From assembly GCA_015680685.1 (NCBI GenBank), contig MNCI01027127.1, positions 24,643-88,642 of the forward strand: 64,000 bases of DNA, in the 5' to 3' direction. Positions 35,496 through 47,928 of this stretch are shown here, piece by piece; the first letter of the stretch is position 1, and each line of letters begins with the position of its first letter. Position numbers and translations under genes: made by a program. Under the pieces are notes generated by a model. The model worked only from the letters and a program-made list of their open reading frames with translations, was not told where the DNA came from and did not search any database. The stretch comes from Gnetum montanum. Taxonomy: Eukaryota > Streptophyta > Gnetopsida > Gnetales > Gnetaceae.

Positions 35496-37641
35496 TACCC
35501 CCATGACTGAATGAAAACTCATCCTCGAGTTCCTTACAAAATATTTGGAAGGTATGGGATTATTGACATGTGAACGGATCATCATTACAATACATGACAA
35601 AATTAGTGTTCATGATAACAAGAGTGAACACTATACACACTTGACATCCAGCCTTATTTGGCAGCTGAGGGAGAGATGTGTTGTTGCCGATGCCAAAATT
35701 ACGCCTTCCATTGGTCATCCATAAGCACGCCATCAATCTTGTTCCTTGCATAACTGCTTCAACACCAGTCCATTTTAAGTGTTCCCTCTAAATCCAATCC
35801 ATTGTTGTATGATTGCCATCTGCACACACAACACAGTCTTATATTAGCATGGGTAAATGAATCACAATGCAATTGATACCTTGCCTTAGTGTAAGGCCCA
35901 TTGGCTGAGTTTTGATATGGCTAATGCAAATTCTTGGAGATATAACACTAGTGACTACCCAAGGTGTAGGGGTTAAGAGAAAATTGAAGAAATTGGACCA
36001 GGACCCCCATGACTAAGAGCGAACCTCTGGTAGCGATAGAATGGAAAAAGAAAGAACGGCAACGTCGATGAAATGGATGTCAGAGATGGAAATGAACAAA
36101 ATAAATGTTGATTGCAAAAATATTTAAGGAAAAGAAATTAACTGATGCACCAAATAGGAATGCCAATGGGTCCTCCCCAAAGCAAGTTCATGCCCTTAAT
36201 GCCCTGGTAGTCCCACAGTCAAAGAGTCCATAGGCTCTGAAAATGTCATTTGGAAGGAAGAGTTAAAGTCTTAACCACAAGAGTTTACCAAAAAAGAAAA
36301 AAATGCATCAACCAAAATATGGACTATTGATACAATCGGCAATGAGGTGGAAAATGGGAAAATAATTATGGAAAGAAGAGAATAGAATGGAGTCTCAAGA
36401 ACAAGGTGGTGTACATCCCCTTGTGTATTAATGGTTAATGTGACTTAGTAGATCTCATTCCAAATCTAGCCTCAAACAATCCACATCCAGTGACTCTGCA
36501 TTAATACATTTGGCCCATCCATCCACTTGAAGTAACAAGAATGCTTCCACCAAAGAGTCACCACCATTCCAAAGAAATGAAGAAAGAAAAAGTAGGAAGT
36601 GAGAAAGGGCCTTAGTTAGAGGGAACATGTTTTTTTAGTTCCATAACTAGTTCTTGTAACCCAAATGATTATTTCGTCTAAGGTGTGTGCTTTGAATTCT
36701 TACTTTTCTCTCATTTTTTTTTCGGATGAGAACCACACCATGCAAAGACTTATTATTTTTATTAGCTCAACTTCCCGATAATGGAGCAAAGCTAGAATGA
36801 TAAGGAAAACGCATGAAGAAATATCCAAGCACCCAAGAGAATGGCCAGCACAAATGCATCAAATCCCCTTGAAGTTACACCCTTTTCAATCCTTGAGCCC
36901 TTCCTTAGTTTGAGAAATGCCCAGTCACCAATTCATTGATAGTTCTATTATTAAGAAAGGGACTGTACAATTCCAAGCCAAGAGATACCATAGAAATTCA
37001 TATATGTATGAATGGCATGGACTCATTACCTATTATATCAAAAAAACCATATCATAGTATCAACATCATAACTCAAAGGTAAAAACCAAAAATTAGCAAC
37101 CAATAGAATATAGTTCATACCACCATCAAGAGCACTTATTAGGTGACGAACCAAAAAAAATAAACAAACACACAAAGAAATGAAAGAGTATAAACAATTT
37201 TGAAAAAAAATGAGAAAATTTAAAGAAATTTGAAAAAAAAAATGTGTAAAACAAAAAACTTAAAAAGTAACTGAGGGCCTCAATTGATCAACATAGGTGG
37301 CCATCTCCCCCATGACTGAGTTGAAAGGAGGAGATCTGAAATAATGAGCGAGGTCATCCTTTCTCTGATGTGTTATGTGCATTGATTATTCTAGATTCTT
37401 GATAAGGTTTGGTCTATTGCACATTGACTAGTAATCTTTTATCAGAGTGCTTTTTTGAAGTTTTTAGGAATTTCTAGCTTTCCCTTATTGATGTTTTCAG
37501 GTTAAGAGTTGGAAGTTGGCAACGTTCTTGCTCCAGTGCATCTATGCTTTTGACATGGGTGCAAGTTGTTCCTTTATTTAGTTCCATGCACATTGGTGAG
37601 TTTCTCTCTTGATCAGCTATCAATCACTGGGTGTCTTCTTA
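35496..37641. other. Internal non-coding part of element F
   Basis: No RT, RNase H or integrase motif recognised on either strand. A-rich runs at 37150-37270. A short charged minus-strand stretch (about 37300-37560, ALEQERCQLPTLN) may be the start of the lost pol linker. Confidence 0.5.
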
Positions 37642-38190
37642 TTATGTGGTTGCTACATATAGGCACTTTTGTATGTTAATTTCTTGTGCACACCAGTTGC
37701 ATGCAGGCAATGCTAAAAATTCCTGTACATAATCACATCTTGTATCACTGTATGTGATGCATGGAACTTTCTTCTTCTTAATCTTCCCAAAAGTGTTTTC
37801 CTTAGATATTTCTAGGGAAAGATCACGGATTCCTAGGCTTTCATTTATGGTACTTAGCCATGCCCTTCCCATTATTATTGGGAAGTGCCCTTTGTCATTG
37901 TTTACTTATATCACTAGGAAATCATCTAGGTATGACCACCCACACATAGTGGTAATGATGTCCTCCACTAGTCCCAAGGGAATAGTGATGGACTGGTCAG
38001 CCAGCTCTAAGAAAATATTGCTCTTCCTTAGTGGAGGCAAGTTCTAGGCTTTATACATCTCTTGTGATATTAAGTTGACTCTGGAACCTGAGTCCAAAAG
38101 ATCTTTACATGGTTCATTCCCAACGACTTGGAGATAGATTAAAGGACTTCTAGGATCAAATAGTTTCCTAGGAATGTGGCCCTCCTTAAT
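37642..38190 (-). pseudogene. Aspartic protease of element F
   Basis: Minus frame: PRKLFDPRSPLIYLQVVGNE, CKDLLDSGSRVNLISQEMY (catalytic DSG), LELADQSITIPLGLVEDI, LDDFLVI, FPIIMGRAWLSTINESLG. The ordering fits the gypsy retropepsin fold (DSG, then ILG-like IMG). At least two in-frame stops (after MYKA and after FLVI). Processes Gag-Pol by family knowledge. It differs clearly from the D-D-G protease of the Tat-like elements here. Confidence 0.85.
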
Positions 38191-38901
38191 CTAGTCAGTG
38201 ACAGCATGTGTTAACATAATCGTATGCGTTGAGCTCTGTTTTTGGTTTGAAGGGAGCTCTGAAGCCTTATTTGATGGAGAAGCGTTCAGAGGCTCAACCA
38301 CTTGTGGTTGTGAGAGCTTGGTTAGACTGTTGGTTTTGAAAAAAGATCTTCTCTTTGTATGGTTTTCAGAACCAGTATCAGGTTGAAGGTTCACAGCTTT
38401 CGTAGCATTATGTTATTATGGTTGAGTGGGGAGTTCCCCTTGCATTGCTGGAGCAGGTGGTAATGGAGCTATCGGTGTGAAATTTGTAGATGGGTTTGGA
38501 AGATGGTATGTCTATGGGTTGTCTCTCCCAGGAGAAGGAGTCCTATAGTACTCCTAATCTTGGTAGTGACGTTGTGGTGTCATGTGACCAACAGAGTGAC
38601 ATGGAGAGATTAGCTACTACATGTAGTAGTCATATGAATCTAGTTCCCAGTAAGGGTATTGTTGCCTCAGTGGTAGCATCCCCCATAACTATGGGTATTG
38701 CCACTACTGGTGTTTCTCAATAGGTTGTGGAAGAGTTCCAATTGGATAATATGTTAAAGGTTGGTGGAACTGCCTTGGGTTACCTTGGGGATAAGGTGAC
38801 TGTCGAGGTGCTTGCCGTTTGTTAAGTCGTGGGTTGAGTGCATACACCCCAAACTCTTGTAGATGTGAGATTACTGGGCAACATCCCTTAGGATGGTTGT
38901 A

Positions 38902-40483
38902 TTAGTATATCTCACATCCACTGTCATTGTCCATATTAGAATCCACAACCTCTTCGGTGATGGCCATTTTACCCTTACCTTTGTTACATGCATGGTCCAT
39001 GTCCCTCTTTTTCTTTTTGTCATAGTCACTACCTCGAGCCTTAGACTCCTCTACAATTTTAAGAATGGTTTCAAATCTACTATATAGGGAGTCCCACATT
39101 TGGTCTACCTTTTCCAACACTTTGGTTATTAATTTTTGAAGTGACAAGGTTTTCTGATTCACCATCTCTTCAAGTGGTGACTCTTCCTCCTCCTCACAGA
39201 ATCTCATTCTCCTTTTTCGAAGGGAAGGATCTCGATTATACTCTTCTGCACTTTCTCTCTTATATAGATCCCCTTCTTCCTTGCCTACTTTCTCCAACAA
39301 TCTATGGACCTAATGAGACCTAAGATCTGATAATCTCCCTTGGGCATATGTTCCAAGGCTTCTCCTGGTTTCATGCCTACGTCCATCTACAAGATGGTGT
39401 AGTTGATCCCACTAGGTGTAACCATGGCCCAGGCAACGATGTAACAGTACATAATAATGGTCCATGGCAACATCCAAGGGTTTATGATTTCCTTACTTCC
39501 ATCCTTGGATTTTCTTTCGTAGGTTGGAAACCCATGAGTACATTTGATACTTCTCATTAAATAGTTCTAGCATCGTACTCCACCTCCGAATGGATTCCAG
39601 TTCTAAGGACTAGTACCAACTTTTCGCTTCTTTTACTAGTGTCCTTGGGAATAACTTTAGTTTTTGCCATTTTTTCTCAATGTTCTAAAAGGCACATGCA
39701 TCGTGAAATGCTTATAAGTGGTTTTGAGGATCAGCGTTGTCTCCCCCCTCAAATCATGGGATGTTATTCATATTTAACCTCTTGATCTTTTTGGTGCCTT
39801 GTGGGAATTCTTATGGCCTCTATGATGTCTAACATGCTTTGGGTTGTGAGTAGGGGTTCTTCATGGTCATTTTTTTCATAGCTTCTATGATTTCTATGTG
39901 GTTCCCTACTCTCCCTTCTTCTATGTCATGATTCTCTAGAGTGCCCTCGTCCTCATTCTCAACTCTCTTGTTCAGGTTTCTCTCTCTGTTTACCTTTATC
40001 CTCATAGTTTGGTTCCTTATGACTACATCCTGACACTAAACAAGAGGGTGAATGTGATGATGAAGGTGAAGAAGAAGGAGAACCATCACCATGATGATGT
40101 TTTCTACCTTCTCTTCGGTGGTCTTGGCCTCGATCATGATTACAATCAGACTGCATACCCTTATCATGTGTTTGTGTTCCCTCATTGAACACTTGGTTTT
40201 TGTGGGGATCAGCACTAGGGTTGTGAACTATGGAGTGGAGGTTCTAATACATCACCTCCTGACGATCATTAAGAGGAGGAACATCATTTGGTGGGGAACC
40301 TGTTGAAACTGGTTCACCATCTCCAATTTTTCTTAAAATGTGCGGTATGTTATGGGGCCATTTACAATTCAAAGATGTATGATATCTCTCTTGTTGCAAG
40401 TCCCTTTGACGTTTTTCTTCTGTGGGATGGTAGTCCCTTGTGTCATGGTCCCATGAAACATACTTTTCATACAACTGTAACAT
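38902..40483 (-). pseudogene. Gag of element F
   Basis: Minus reading in order: MLQLYEKYVSWDHDTRDYHP (from 40483), a Ser/His-rich stretch (39959-40192), then the capsid-like block KLKLFPRTLVKEAKSWY ... WSTMLELFNEKYQMYSW (about 39680-39520), which is the typical gypsy Gag pattern, and a basic/acidic C-terminal part (38902-39300). Frame changes and stops separate these blocks. No zinc knuckle recognised. Confidence 0.75.
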
Positions 40484-40871
40484 GTCTATTCATGCGAGAG
40501 CATGAAGGAGCATGTTGGGGACTACTCAGTCTAGAGGCAACACTACGTTACCCTCCAAGTCTCTCCAATGCAATTGTTCATCTTGATGGATAATAAAGGT
40601 AAAGTCAGGTACATATTCATCATATGAATATATACCACATGGAACTATTGAGGAATTTGCAGATCTTGATTACGTGTGTTGTGCCACCGACTGTCTCTTG
40701 TGTTGGTCCTAGGCGGTGAAGTGCTTTTGTGCAAAGAAGAAGATATTTTTGTCTTGTTCGGTGTGCTATTTAATGTTGTTTTATCTTTTCTTGATTAACC
40801 CTAAGGGTTCATTCTAGCATCCCAACAATGTAAATGATCTCCTATGTTCTACGTAGCGCACAAACAACTAA
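40484..40871. other. Leader of element F
   Basis: Between primer-binding site and gag. It aligns with 46672-46966 next to the G LTR, showing that F and G are one family. Confidence 0.65.
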
Positions 40872-40891
40872 GTCCCTAGCAATGATGCCAA
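40872..40891 (-). other. Primer-binding site of element F
   Basis: On minus, ttggcatcattgctagggac follows the LTR. It resembles TGGCGCCGTTGCCGGGGA, a primer site reported for plant gypsy elements, with C-to-T type changes; the tRNA assignment is inference. Confidence 0.6.
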
Positions 40892-41611
40892 TGATGAGTG
40901 GCGAGGTACCCCTACACTCAACCATACGAATATGAGCATCTCATGCACGATCTGGTCGAACTCCAAGGGCTAAGTGCTTACACACCTTAATGAAACACTT
41001 AAGGTTAATCAATCATTATCTTCCCAAACTTACTTGTATTGTCACGATTGTATGGTTAAGTAAGCTTGAGGTATATGATTTTTATATCTTTCATATTTTT
41101 AATGTATTATGCTAATAGGGGAAGGTGAAGAGAATTAAGTGACTAACTTTCATTAACTATTCACTAACTAAGTTCTAATTTTCCTAGCACCAATATCTAT
41201 TCCCACTTGCTGCACACACCCTGAACCAGTGCAACACTGCTAGGATACCAAACGCTACTTGTTACTAGGTTACCAAGTGTTACACACATGCTCGAAGCAA
41301 CCGTACTAAGTGCACTTAACTAGGAGAGTTAAGGGTTTAGAGAGATTAATTATCTAGAAAAGCATTTAAACATTTAACAATAATTAATTACTATTTAGCT
41401 TAGTCCATATGCTGCAAGGTTTATCAGAAAGTTTGTCTTTATTGTCGTACACAAATGTGTGTTCAGGTACAATTTGCTCGAATAAAGATTCGTTCACTTT
41501 AAGACTCCTACTATGGGCATATGGAAATTCTTCTAACTCTGGAATGGCAAAACTACAAGAGTTTAGTTAAGGGTCTAAGTCTAAGTGCCTAGAATAGGGA
41601 AAGCTGCCTCT

Positions 41612-41619
41612 TATTTATA
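41612..41619 (-). promoter_or_regulatory. TATA box of F 5' LTR
   Basis: TATAAATA on minus, about 95 bp from the LTR start and just downstream of the palindrome array. Confidence 0.65.
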
Positions 41620-41637
41620 GACATTGTAGCGGGCCGT

Positions 41638-41702
41638 GATATCGTGTACGTGATATCGTGGCGGATGTGATATCATGGCTATGATATCGCGTACGCGATA
41701 TC
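41638..41702. promoter_or_regulatory. GATATC palindrome array upstream of F TATA box
   Basis: GATATC occurs at 41638, 41652, 41669, 41683 and 41697. The segment 41683-41702, gatatcgcgtacgcgatatc, is a perfect 20-bp palindrome; 41638-41657 and 41669-41688 are near-perfect ones. The 3' LTR has one unit (35464-35483). Confidence 0.85.
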
Positions 41703-41718
41703 ACGGCTCATCACTTAG

Positions 41719-44125
41719 GATATGACTTTGGATGGATAGGTATATGATATCATGGCTCATCACTTAGGATATGACTTTGGATGGATAGGATGTGATGTAG
41801 TCTGCACCACTAGACCCTAGGCAGGTGGGGGGTCTACATGTCTTGGCACCCTAATGACAAAAGATGTCTGGGTTGCCACAGCCACAATGTGCAGTGGGGT
41901 CCTAACCACAATAGGTGTTATGGATGCCTAAGGTGGTGGTTTGATGACATAAGGGGGTTGTGGTCTAGTTGACGTTGAGGCCCCGACATCACCAAAGGGT
42001 ACATGAGCCACAAATGGTTCATGCACTAGTACTACATTATCATCAAGTAGCATTGATGATGTAACCTACACCACTAGCATTGAGGGGATCCTTGTAAACT
42101 TTCATTGATTGATTTTCTAGTCATATAGGATTGCTCTCATTTAGAATCAATTTTCCTTAATCAATCATGCATTGAATGTTATCTGTTAATGCTAAGCAGT
42201 AGTTTGTGTCATAGCCATGCAACTAGTGATAGTTGCAAAATTGATACAATCTAAAGTTTTTAGGGACCGAGGGCTCATTTGGCATAGTTGTGGAAGGATT
42301 TTTGAGGACCTGGAAGTACCTTTCTTAGTGCTTACATGCATCCTCAGGCATTTTCTTCTGTCGGATGTGCCTAGCACTAAGCAACTAGTCCAAGATCTTA
42401 GATAGCTTGATGTGCAAGGATGTATATTTTGAGTGATCCTTGTGCTCAAAGTTTGGCCTTTGGGAAGCTTGCCCCGCAGCCGTCAATTGTATGAGTTGGT
42501 TGGCTACCATAGTGCTAGAACCCAATGCTTTATTTTTGTTGGCTAGAACTTTAGGTGCCTTGGCCATTGGTTTAGTGTTATAAGGTTTGGGTTCATTGAT
42601 CATAACTGCAATTGTTGCTATTGTCTTTCCCTTTTCCTTGTCCTTTTTCATGTGTACATTTTTATAGGCCACATAGGTTGGATCCTTACTGGCCTCTACT
42701 ACATCCTGTATGCTCTTTGTTTGAGCAAAGTCTTGGCTCAAGGAGCACAAGGCCAAATAATATAGTTTTGACTTGATAAAGTAATTTACTATGCCTTTGA
42801 AGATAGCTAGAAGGTGAATTTTGACTATTGGCTCACAGATTTCATTGAGGGAAGTGCTCCAATGTTGTATGAATTTTTGTACTAGCTCTAGTTCCCCTTG
42901 CTTGATGTTCATTAATTGGTCTAGGATGGCCTCGGGCTTCAAGTTGTACTTGAAGCAAGCTACAAATTGACTAAGAAATTCTTCCAAAGTTGATATGGAA
43001 GCTCTAGGGAGCACACGATACCAATCAAGAGCCTTGCTATTCAAGGACATGGAAAAGACATGGATGATCACATGAGACCATGCTTGCAAAAGCAAGCATT
43101 CAGAATAAAAAGTTACAAGGTAGGCATTATGATCCTCCTCACCATTGTATTTTTTGAATTAAGGAAGTTGGACCCTAGGAGGCAGAGTTAGCAATGGGAC
43201 CATAGGATTGAAGTCCATCACATGGACTATTTTTGAGCTGTTCACTTTGAGTCATTTAACTTCCTCCATGAGGGTTTTAATGAGTTGAAATGCTTGGTCC
43301 AAACTCAAGGATGATGTAGTAGGTTGCACTAGTTGTGCTACCTATGGTGTTTTCTAAGTAGTACATAGCCTAGCTATGGGCTATGCCACCACATGGGACA
43401 CTTGTTGAGTTTGTTGTTGAGTGTATATGGAATGTGCAACCACTATGCCATAGTTACAGAGGTTGTACCCACCATGCAGTTGTGTCTTGGACTATTGTTG
43501 GAGCTACCACTGAGATAGTTGGAATGAAGGACAACTAACTCGTTTGTGGTTGAGATATAGGTATCATGTGCATATGTGGTAGTGTCAGCATCATGACTAC
43601 TGGTAGGGAAGTCTAAAAAAATTGGGAGGAGATGAAAAACGGGATAATGGTAGAGGATCTTGCACCTTGTGCATGCAACACTTGGTGGCTAGCTACCACA
43701 GACATGGACCTAGGTGGCAAGAGTAACACCACAACCTCAAAGAAGGTAGAAAACTACAACTAGTGTGGGGAAAAGCTGGAGATGGACTATTGGGTAGAGC
43801 CATAGAATGGTAAAATACTCTCTAAATAAGCTTCAAACTCCCTTTGCCCATCCTATAAGGGCTCATCATAGTTTGATGCTGCATCTTGCTCTTTCAGCCC
43901 ACTTACTCTAACGAGTTGGTCTAGCAACCACCTAAAGGTGTCAGTGAGTAGGATGAATGTGTTAGGTGTAGGAGGGAACTCCTTTCCATTTCGATGAATG
44001 ACTTCAAAGCTATTCTTTGTGTCTATTTCTTGGTGGTCTAGGGATAGACCTTCCTGAAGCTTCATGCAAAGGAAGTTATATCTTTCATCATCCAATGCCA
44101 TGTGTTCAAGCAATTGGTTATGCAA
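41719..44125 (-). pseudogene. Gag of element E (broken)
   Basis: Start at 44125 (MHNQLLEHMALDDERYNFLC). The N-terminal block ends FEVIHRNGKEFPPTP. A degraded hinge (43130-43850) follows. The core (43095-42385) is the best-kept gag here: MSLNSKALDWYRVLP, FKYNLKPEAILDQLMNIKQG, LLAIFKGIVNYFIKSKLYYL and KSIQDVVEASKDPTYVAYKN. A zinc-knuckle-like YHQLHGYDTNYC follows at about 42205-42240. Stops and frame changes break it. Element F cuts it off from protease. Confidence 0.85.
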
Positions 44126-44695
44126 TCTGAGTAACTATCATTGTGGCTATATAGGATTGAGTGGGGGCTCAATGTCCACCACCTATTGGATGGGACGAGC
44201 TACCTCCATGCTCAGGGTAGAAGTTGAAGGGTTCACAGGATTCATGTTATCTAGTAGAAAAACATAAGAAAAGAAAGTGCTAACAAAAAACATTTAAGTG
44301 TAGAAAATTTTGAAAAAACAACTAAGTATGAAAATTGTGAAAACAAGCCAAAAAAATTACCAACTCTATAAATGCTATCAAAAAGTTACTAACTCTAGTG
44401 TTATGCTCATTGCACTCTAAGGCATTGTTACACTCTGAGGGGTTGTTACACTCTCCAGATCACTCAAAGCTTAATAAGATAAACATAGTTGGGCTTTTCA
44501 TCCTACAGGGTTCTAGGGAAACTAACAACTAGGACCAATCTACACCAACCAAAATGTAAACAACTCCTACACTAGCCTATGATCTAGCTACTACTGCGGT
44601 AGGTCTATAGGAATGTTATGTTTATGCTAGCTTGCAACTACTAATAGAGGTGTAGAAAGCATGTGGGACTATCCTTCAACACAAAAGGAATGGGA
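44126..44695. other. Leader of element E
   Basis: Non-coding sequence between primer-binding site and gag. Nothing further recognised. Confidence 0.5.
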
Positions 44696-44714
44696 GGCCC
44701 TCCTTCTAGCACCA
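44696..44714 (-). other. Primer-binding site of element E
   Basis: On minus, tggtgctagaaggagggcc begins five bases after the LTR end. Nearly identical to those of D and H. Confidence 0.75.
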
Positions 44715-44719
44715 AAAAT

Positions 44720-46630
44720 TGTGATGTCCGAAAACATCGATTGCTAGAACATCGAGAGCTTGGTAGGCATATAGCTTGACCCTGAATCCATGTGAGGGCC
44801 ATGTTGGGAAATAGAAATAAGGTGCCATGAATGGTCTTGTTGATCAGACAAGAACTTACATGGTGTTAAATGACTATGTGTGAGAGGGGTTTATACTGTG
44901 TTACCCATGGACACTAGGACAGGCTAAGCTAGAGCGTAATAGGATGTCCTAGCCTGAGAACAGTGATATGAGTGTGCAAATACATATCAAATAGAAAAAA
45001 AAAACATAATATTTATGCTTAATATCAAATAAAAATGCTTGGAAAAATGGAACAGATCTTGAGAAGGAAGAATGCACTATCCCAAAAGGAAGAGTGTAGA
45101 TATTGCAAAAAAAAAAAGAGGTGAGAAAGGTACGCGATGTACAGGTAGGCATAGTGGCAATGTAGTAATGTAGTCATAGTCTTGAGGACATGTGAGACAT
45201 GGAGCTAATGGTTTTCATGGGAACTAAACCTGCTAGGTTGGCTATTGTTGTGTTGTGAGGGTGCAAGGATGGACTATGTTTTGGAAGGCACCAAGGTGTG
45301 AAGCTTAGGTGCTCAGGTGCAAGAATGCTAGGGATGCTTAGAAAGATAAAATGTCCAAAGCTTTGTTGATTTGCCAACCCCTAGAGTGCTAAAAATCAGG
45401 GTATTTATAGGGCTCAGTTTAGTGTGAAATGTGGATCGAGCACCACGTGGCATGAGTGTATATGGGGTTATGCTAACATGTTACGCTCTCATGAGAGTAG
45501 CAAAGCGTTACACATGAAAGAACAGCAATGGGTTCCTAGAGACTACTAAATTGTGACTACACTACCCAAAATACATGTGCTAGAGTTTGAAAGACTTTAA
45601 TGTACCTACAAATAATGCAATATAGTACAACTTGGAGGCTATGCTTTGGGACTATATCTTTCCCTCTTTTGAGTAGGGTTAAGTGTAGGAATAATTTTGG
45701 GGACCAATGGAGATGCAAAAGGGATGCAAACTGCTGATCTTGGTTTCTAGAGGAACATCAAAGCTAAGAGAAAGGTCGATGCCAAGTTATAGATGCATTT
45801 GAAGGCTCTTGGATGCTTTTCTTTAGTGTCAAGCTAGCTATGCTCTAGAGTGTAATACAACACTTAGTAAAATTTTGCAAAATTTTGATGTTTTACATTG
45901 GTTATGCTGGCTACACTAGGAAGCATAGAAGAGCATAGCAGGGATACTCAGCCAAATTTCAACAAAATCTACAATGTTCCTTCATGGTACACTGGCTATG
46001 CTCTAGGGCATAGTGGAAGAGGTAACCTTGAGAGTTAGAAAATGTACCAAATGTGTCTTCCATATCAAGCTAGCTTGATAGATTCTTGTCCAACACTTAG
46101 GAAAAACTGGGCACTAGAACCTATGCCACGCTGGCTACACTAGGGAGCATAGTAGAGCTCAACAACCCAAGTGATAGAAAATTTGTCAAACTATTTTGTC
46201 CATCGCAAGTATTTCTAAAAACCTCTAGCTTGGTACTTAGGTGAACTGGCCACTGGGACATGTGCCATGCTAGATATGTTGGAAAGCATAGCAAGCATGA
46301 AAACCTAAGATCTAGAAAATTTGCTAAACTATTTTATCCATCCCAAGCAACCCTTGATCACTTCTAGCTTGGCACTTGGGCAAACTAGCCTTGGAAGTGT
46401 GTGCTATGGTAGGGAGCATAGTAGGCAGATTCATAGCATAGCAAGATACTTTGAAAAGTTTTCATGCAACTATTATTGACACTTAGAAAATTTTGCAAAA
46501 TAAGTCTTGATGTGTGCTACACTGGCTATGCTGGGAAACAAAGCATAAATACTTAAAAAAAATTTCCAAGTTTTGACACTTAGACAAATTTGATGTTGAA
46601 CTACAAAAGCCTAAAATTGGTGGTGTTTCA
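44720..46630 (-). repeat. 5' LTR of element E
   Basis: 1911 bp. On minus it begins TGAAACACCACCAATT at 46630 and ends acatcaca at 44720. U3 carries repeated ggctacactagggagcatag-like words (about 45900-46560) and taagtgtc phrases also found in the solo LTR at 48701-50384. Confidence 0.88.
45402..45409 (-). promoter_or_regulatory. TATA box of E LTR
   Basis: TATAAATA followed by ccc on minus, as in D and B. Confidence 0.65.
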
Positions 46631-46635
46631 ATGGG

Positions 46636-46966
46636 CATAGATTGATCAAGAGGAAATACAATGTTTCCTTCCATATCACACCATAGTAGTTTTTCATCCT
46701 AATCTAAGATGAAGGTGAAATTAGGCACATACTCATCTAAATGAGTATACATCACCTTACATTCTTTAGGGATTGGTTGTTTAGTATCATCATGCTTGTA
46801 AGAAGAAGACATTTTGTAATACAAATAAAATATGAATGTGCTTATGTGGTTATATTATTTGTGAGAATGATTTTAACCTTAGGGTTTATCCAATGATGTT
46901 AATGATGTTCACTAAACCTAGATAGCACACATTTCAAACAAAAAGAGTCCACAACAATGAAATCAA
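46636..46966 (-). other. Leader remnant of element G
   Basis: Aligns with the leader of F (about 40590-40891). Next to the LTR a degenerate primer site reads ttgatttcattgttgtggac on minus. E is inserted in it at atggg. Confidence 0.65.
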
Positions 46967-47750
46967 TGATAAGTAGTGGAGGTACCCCCTACATCCAACC
47001 ATATGAATCATGAAGCATTCACATGCAATCCAATTGAATTCTGTAGACTCTATGTCTTTGGGTACACTAGTCTACTAGGAAGGGAACATTATTCTAATAG
47101 TCATTCATTGTCTTTCCAATTACACTTGTAACATACAAAAGTATGGTTAAGTGTAATCAAGACATTTGATTTTTATTATTTTATGTTTTATGTTCTTGAT
47201 TCTTAAAATAGAGAAATGAAGTAATTTAATAACTAATTTAATTTAACTAGTTAACTAATCTGTAACTAGTCCTAACATAAGCATCCAATCCCACTTTCCA
47301 TACACATCTTGAACCCATATATCCACTACTGGGATTACCAAGTGAATATTCTACTAGGTGAACCAAGAAATAATGCTGCTAGGATTACCAAGCGAATACA
47401 TGTTTATGCTCAAAGTGGTTGTACTTATGTGTTTAGTCTATTTATCTTAATTAGTTAACTAATCACTTGAAGTCTAATTTAGCTTAATTAATTGCATAAT
47501 TAATGAAAATAGTAAATGTATAAATAAATCATTAATATATTCTAAGTGCTGCAAAGTTTGATCAAAAGGCTCATCTTTATTGTCATTCACACTAGTTTAT
47601 TTAGGTACAACAATGCTCAAATAAAGATCTATACATTTTCTGACTCCTACTGTAGGCACTCAGAGAAATATTTTATCTCTCAAATTATAAAATTGCAAGA
47701 GCTCTGCAACAACTATGACAATACATCCATAAATACAACTTGTGAGCACA

Positions 47751-47758
47751 TATTTATA
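47751..47758 (-). promoter_or_regulatory. TATA box of G LTR
   Basis: TATAAATA on minus, about 175 bp from the LTR start. Confidence 0.6.
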
Positions 47759-47783
47759 GACTTTATTATAGTGCTACATTGAC

Positions 47784-47912
47784 ATGGCCCCATAGATGTA
47801 GCAAGTTCTACATCGATGTGGCCCCATCAATGGGGCAACATCACGTAGATGGCACCACGTCAATGGGGCCCCATCAACAAGGCCACATCAATGGGGGCCT
47901 ATCAATGTGACA
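47784..47912. repeat. Short 'tcaatggggcc' repeats in G LTR U3
   Basis: Five to six GC-rich copies of tcaatggggcc / gatgtggcccc within 130 bp, upstream of the TATA box on minus. The copy at 61721-62388 lacks most of them. Confidence 0.7.
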
Positions 47913-47928
47913 CAATGATGATTCATCA

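Larger units (their letters stand above)
34734..41713 (-). mobile_element. Element F: gypsy element with gag and protease only
   Basis: Two LTRs (TGATGAG...CTCATCA) flanked by perfect cttag duplications (34729-34733 and 41714-41718), set in E between gag and protease. Gag and protease are on the minus strand. The primer-binding site beside 40892 and a catgggggta tract beside 35495 agree with that orientation. No RT or integrase was found in the 2.1 kb between the protease and the 3' LTR, so it is either a deleted or a non-autonomous form. G-type LTRs are relatives. Confidence 0.9.
40892..41713 (-). repeat. 5' LTR of element F
   Basis: 822 bp, TGATGAG...CTCATCA. Longer than the 3' LTR because of a GATATC palindrome array at the U3 end. 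Confidence 0.9.
12897..46630 (-). mobile_element. Element E: Tat-like gypsy element split by B, D and F
   Basis: Minus-strand pieces fit end to end once the insertions are removed: LTR 46630-44720, leader and gag 44719-41719, protease 34728-33898, protease end 13025-12897. Each junction lies within a codon run that matches H or D. E's right flank is atggg (46631-46635). Its pol and 3' LTR lie left of B, outside the window. Confidence 0.85.
46967..47928 (-). repeat. 5' LTR of element G (F-related)
   Basis: 962 bp, TGATGAATC...CTTATCA read on minus, with the same layout as F's LTR: short U3 with repeats, TATA, and a long R/U5 containing a 'ccactactgggattaccaag' phrase. On its right side LINE coding sequence resumes at once, so G sits in the LINE. 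Confidence 0.82.
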
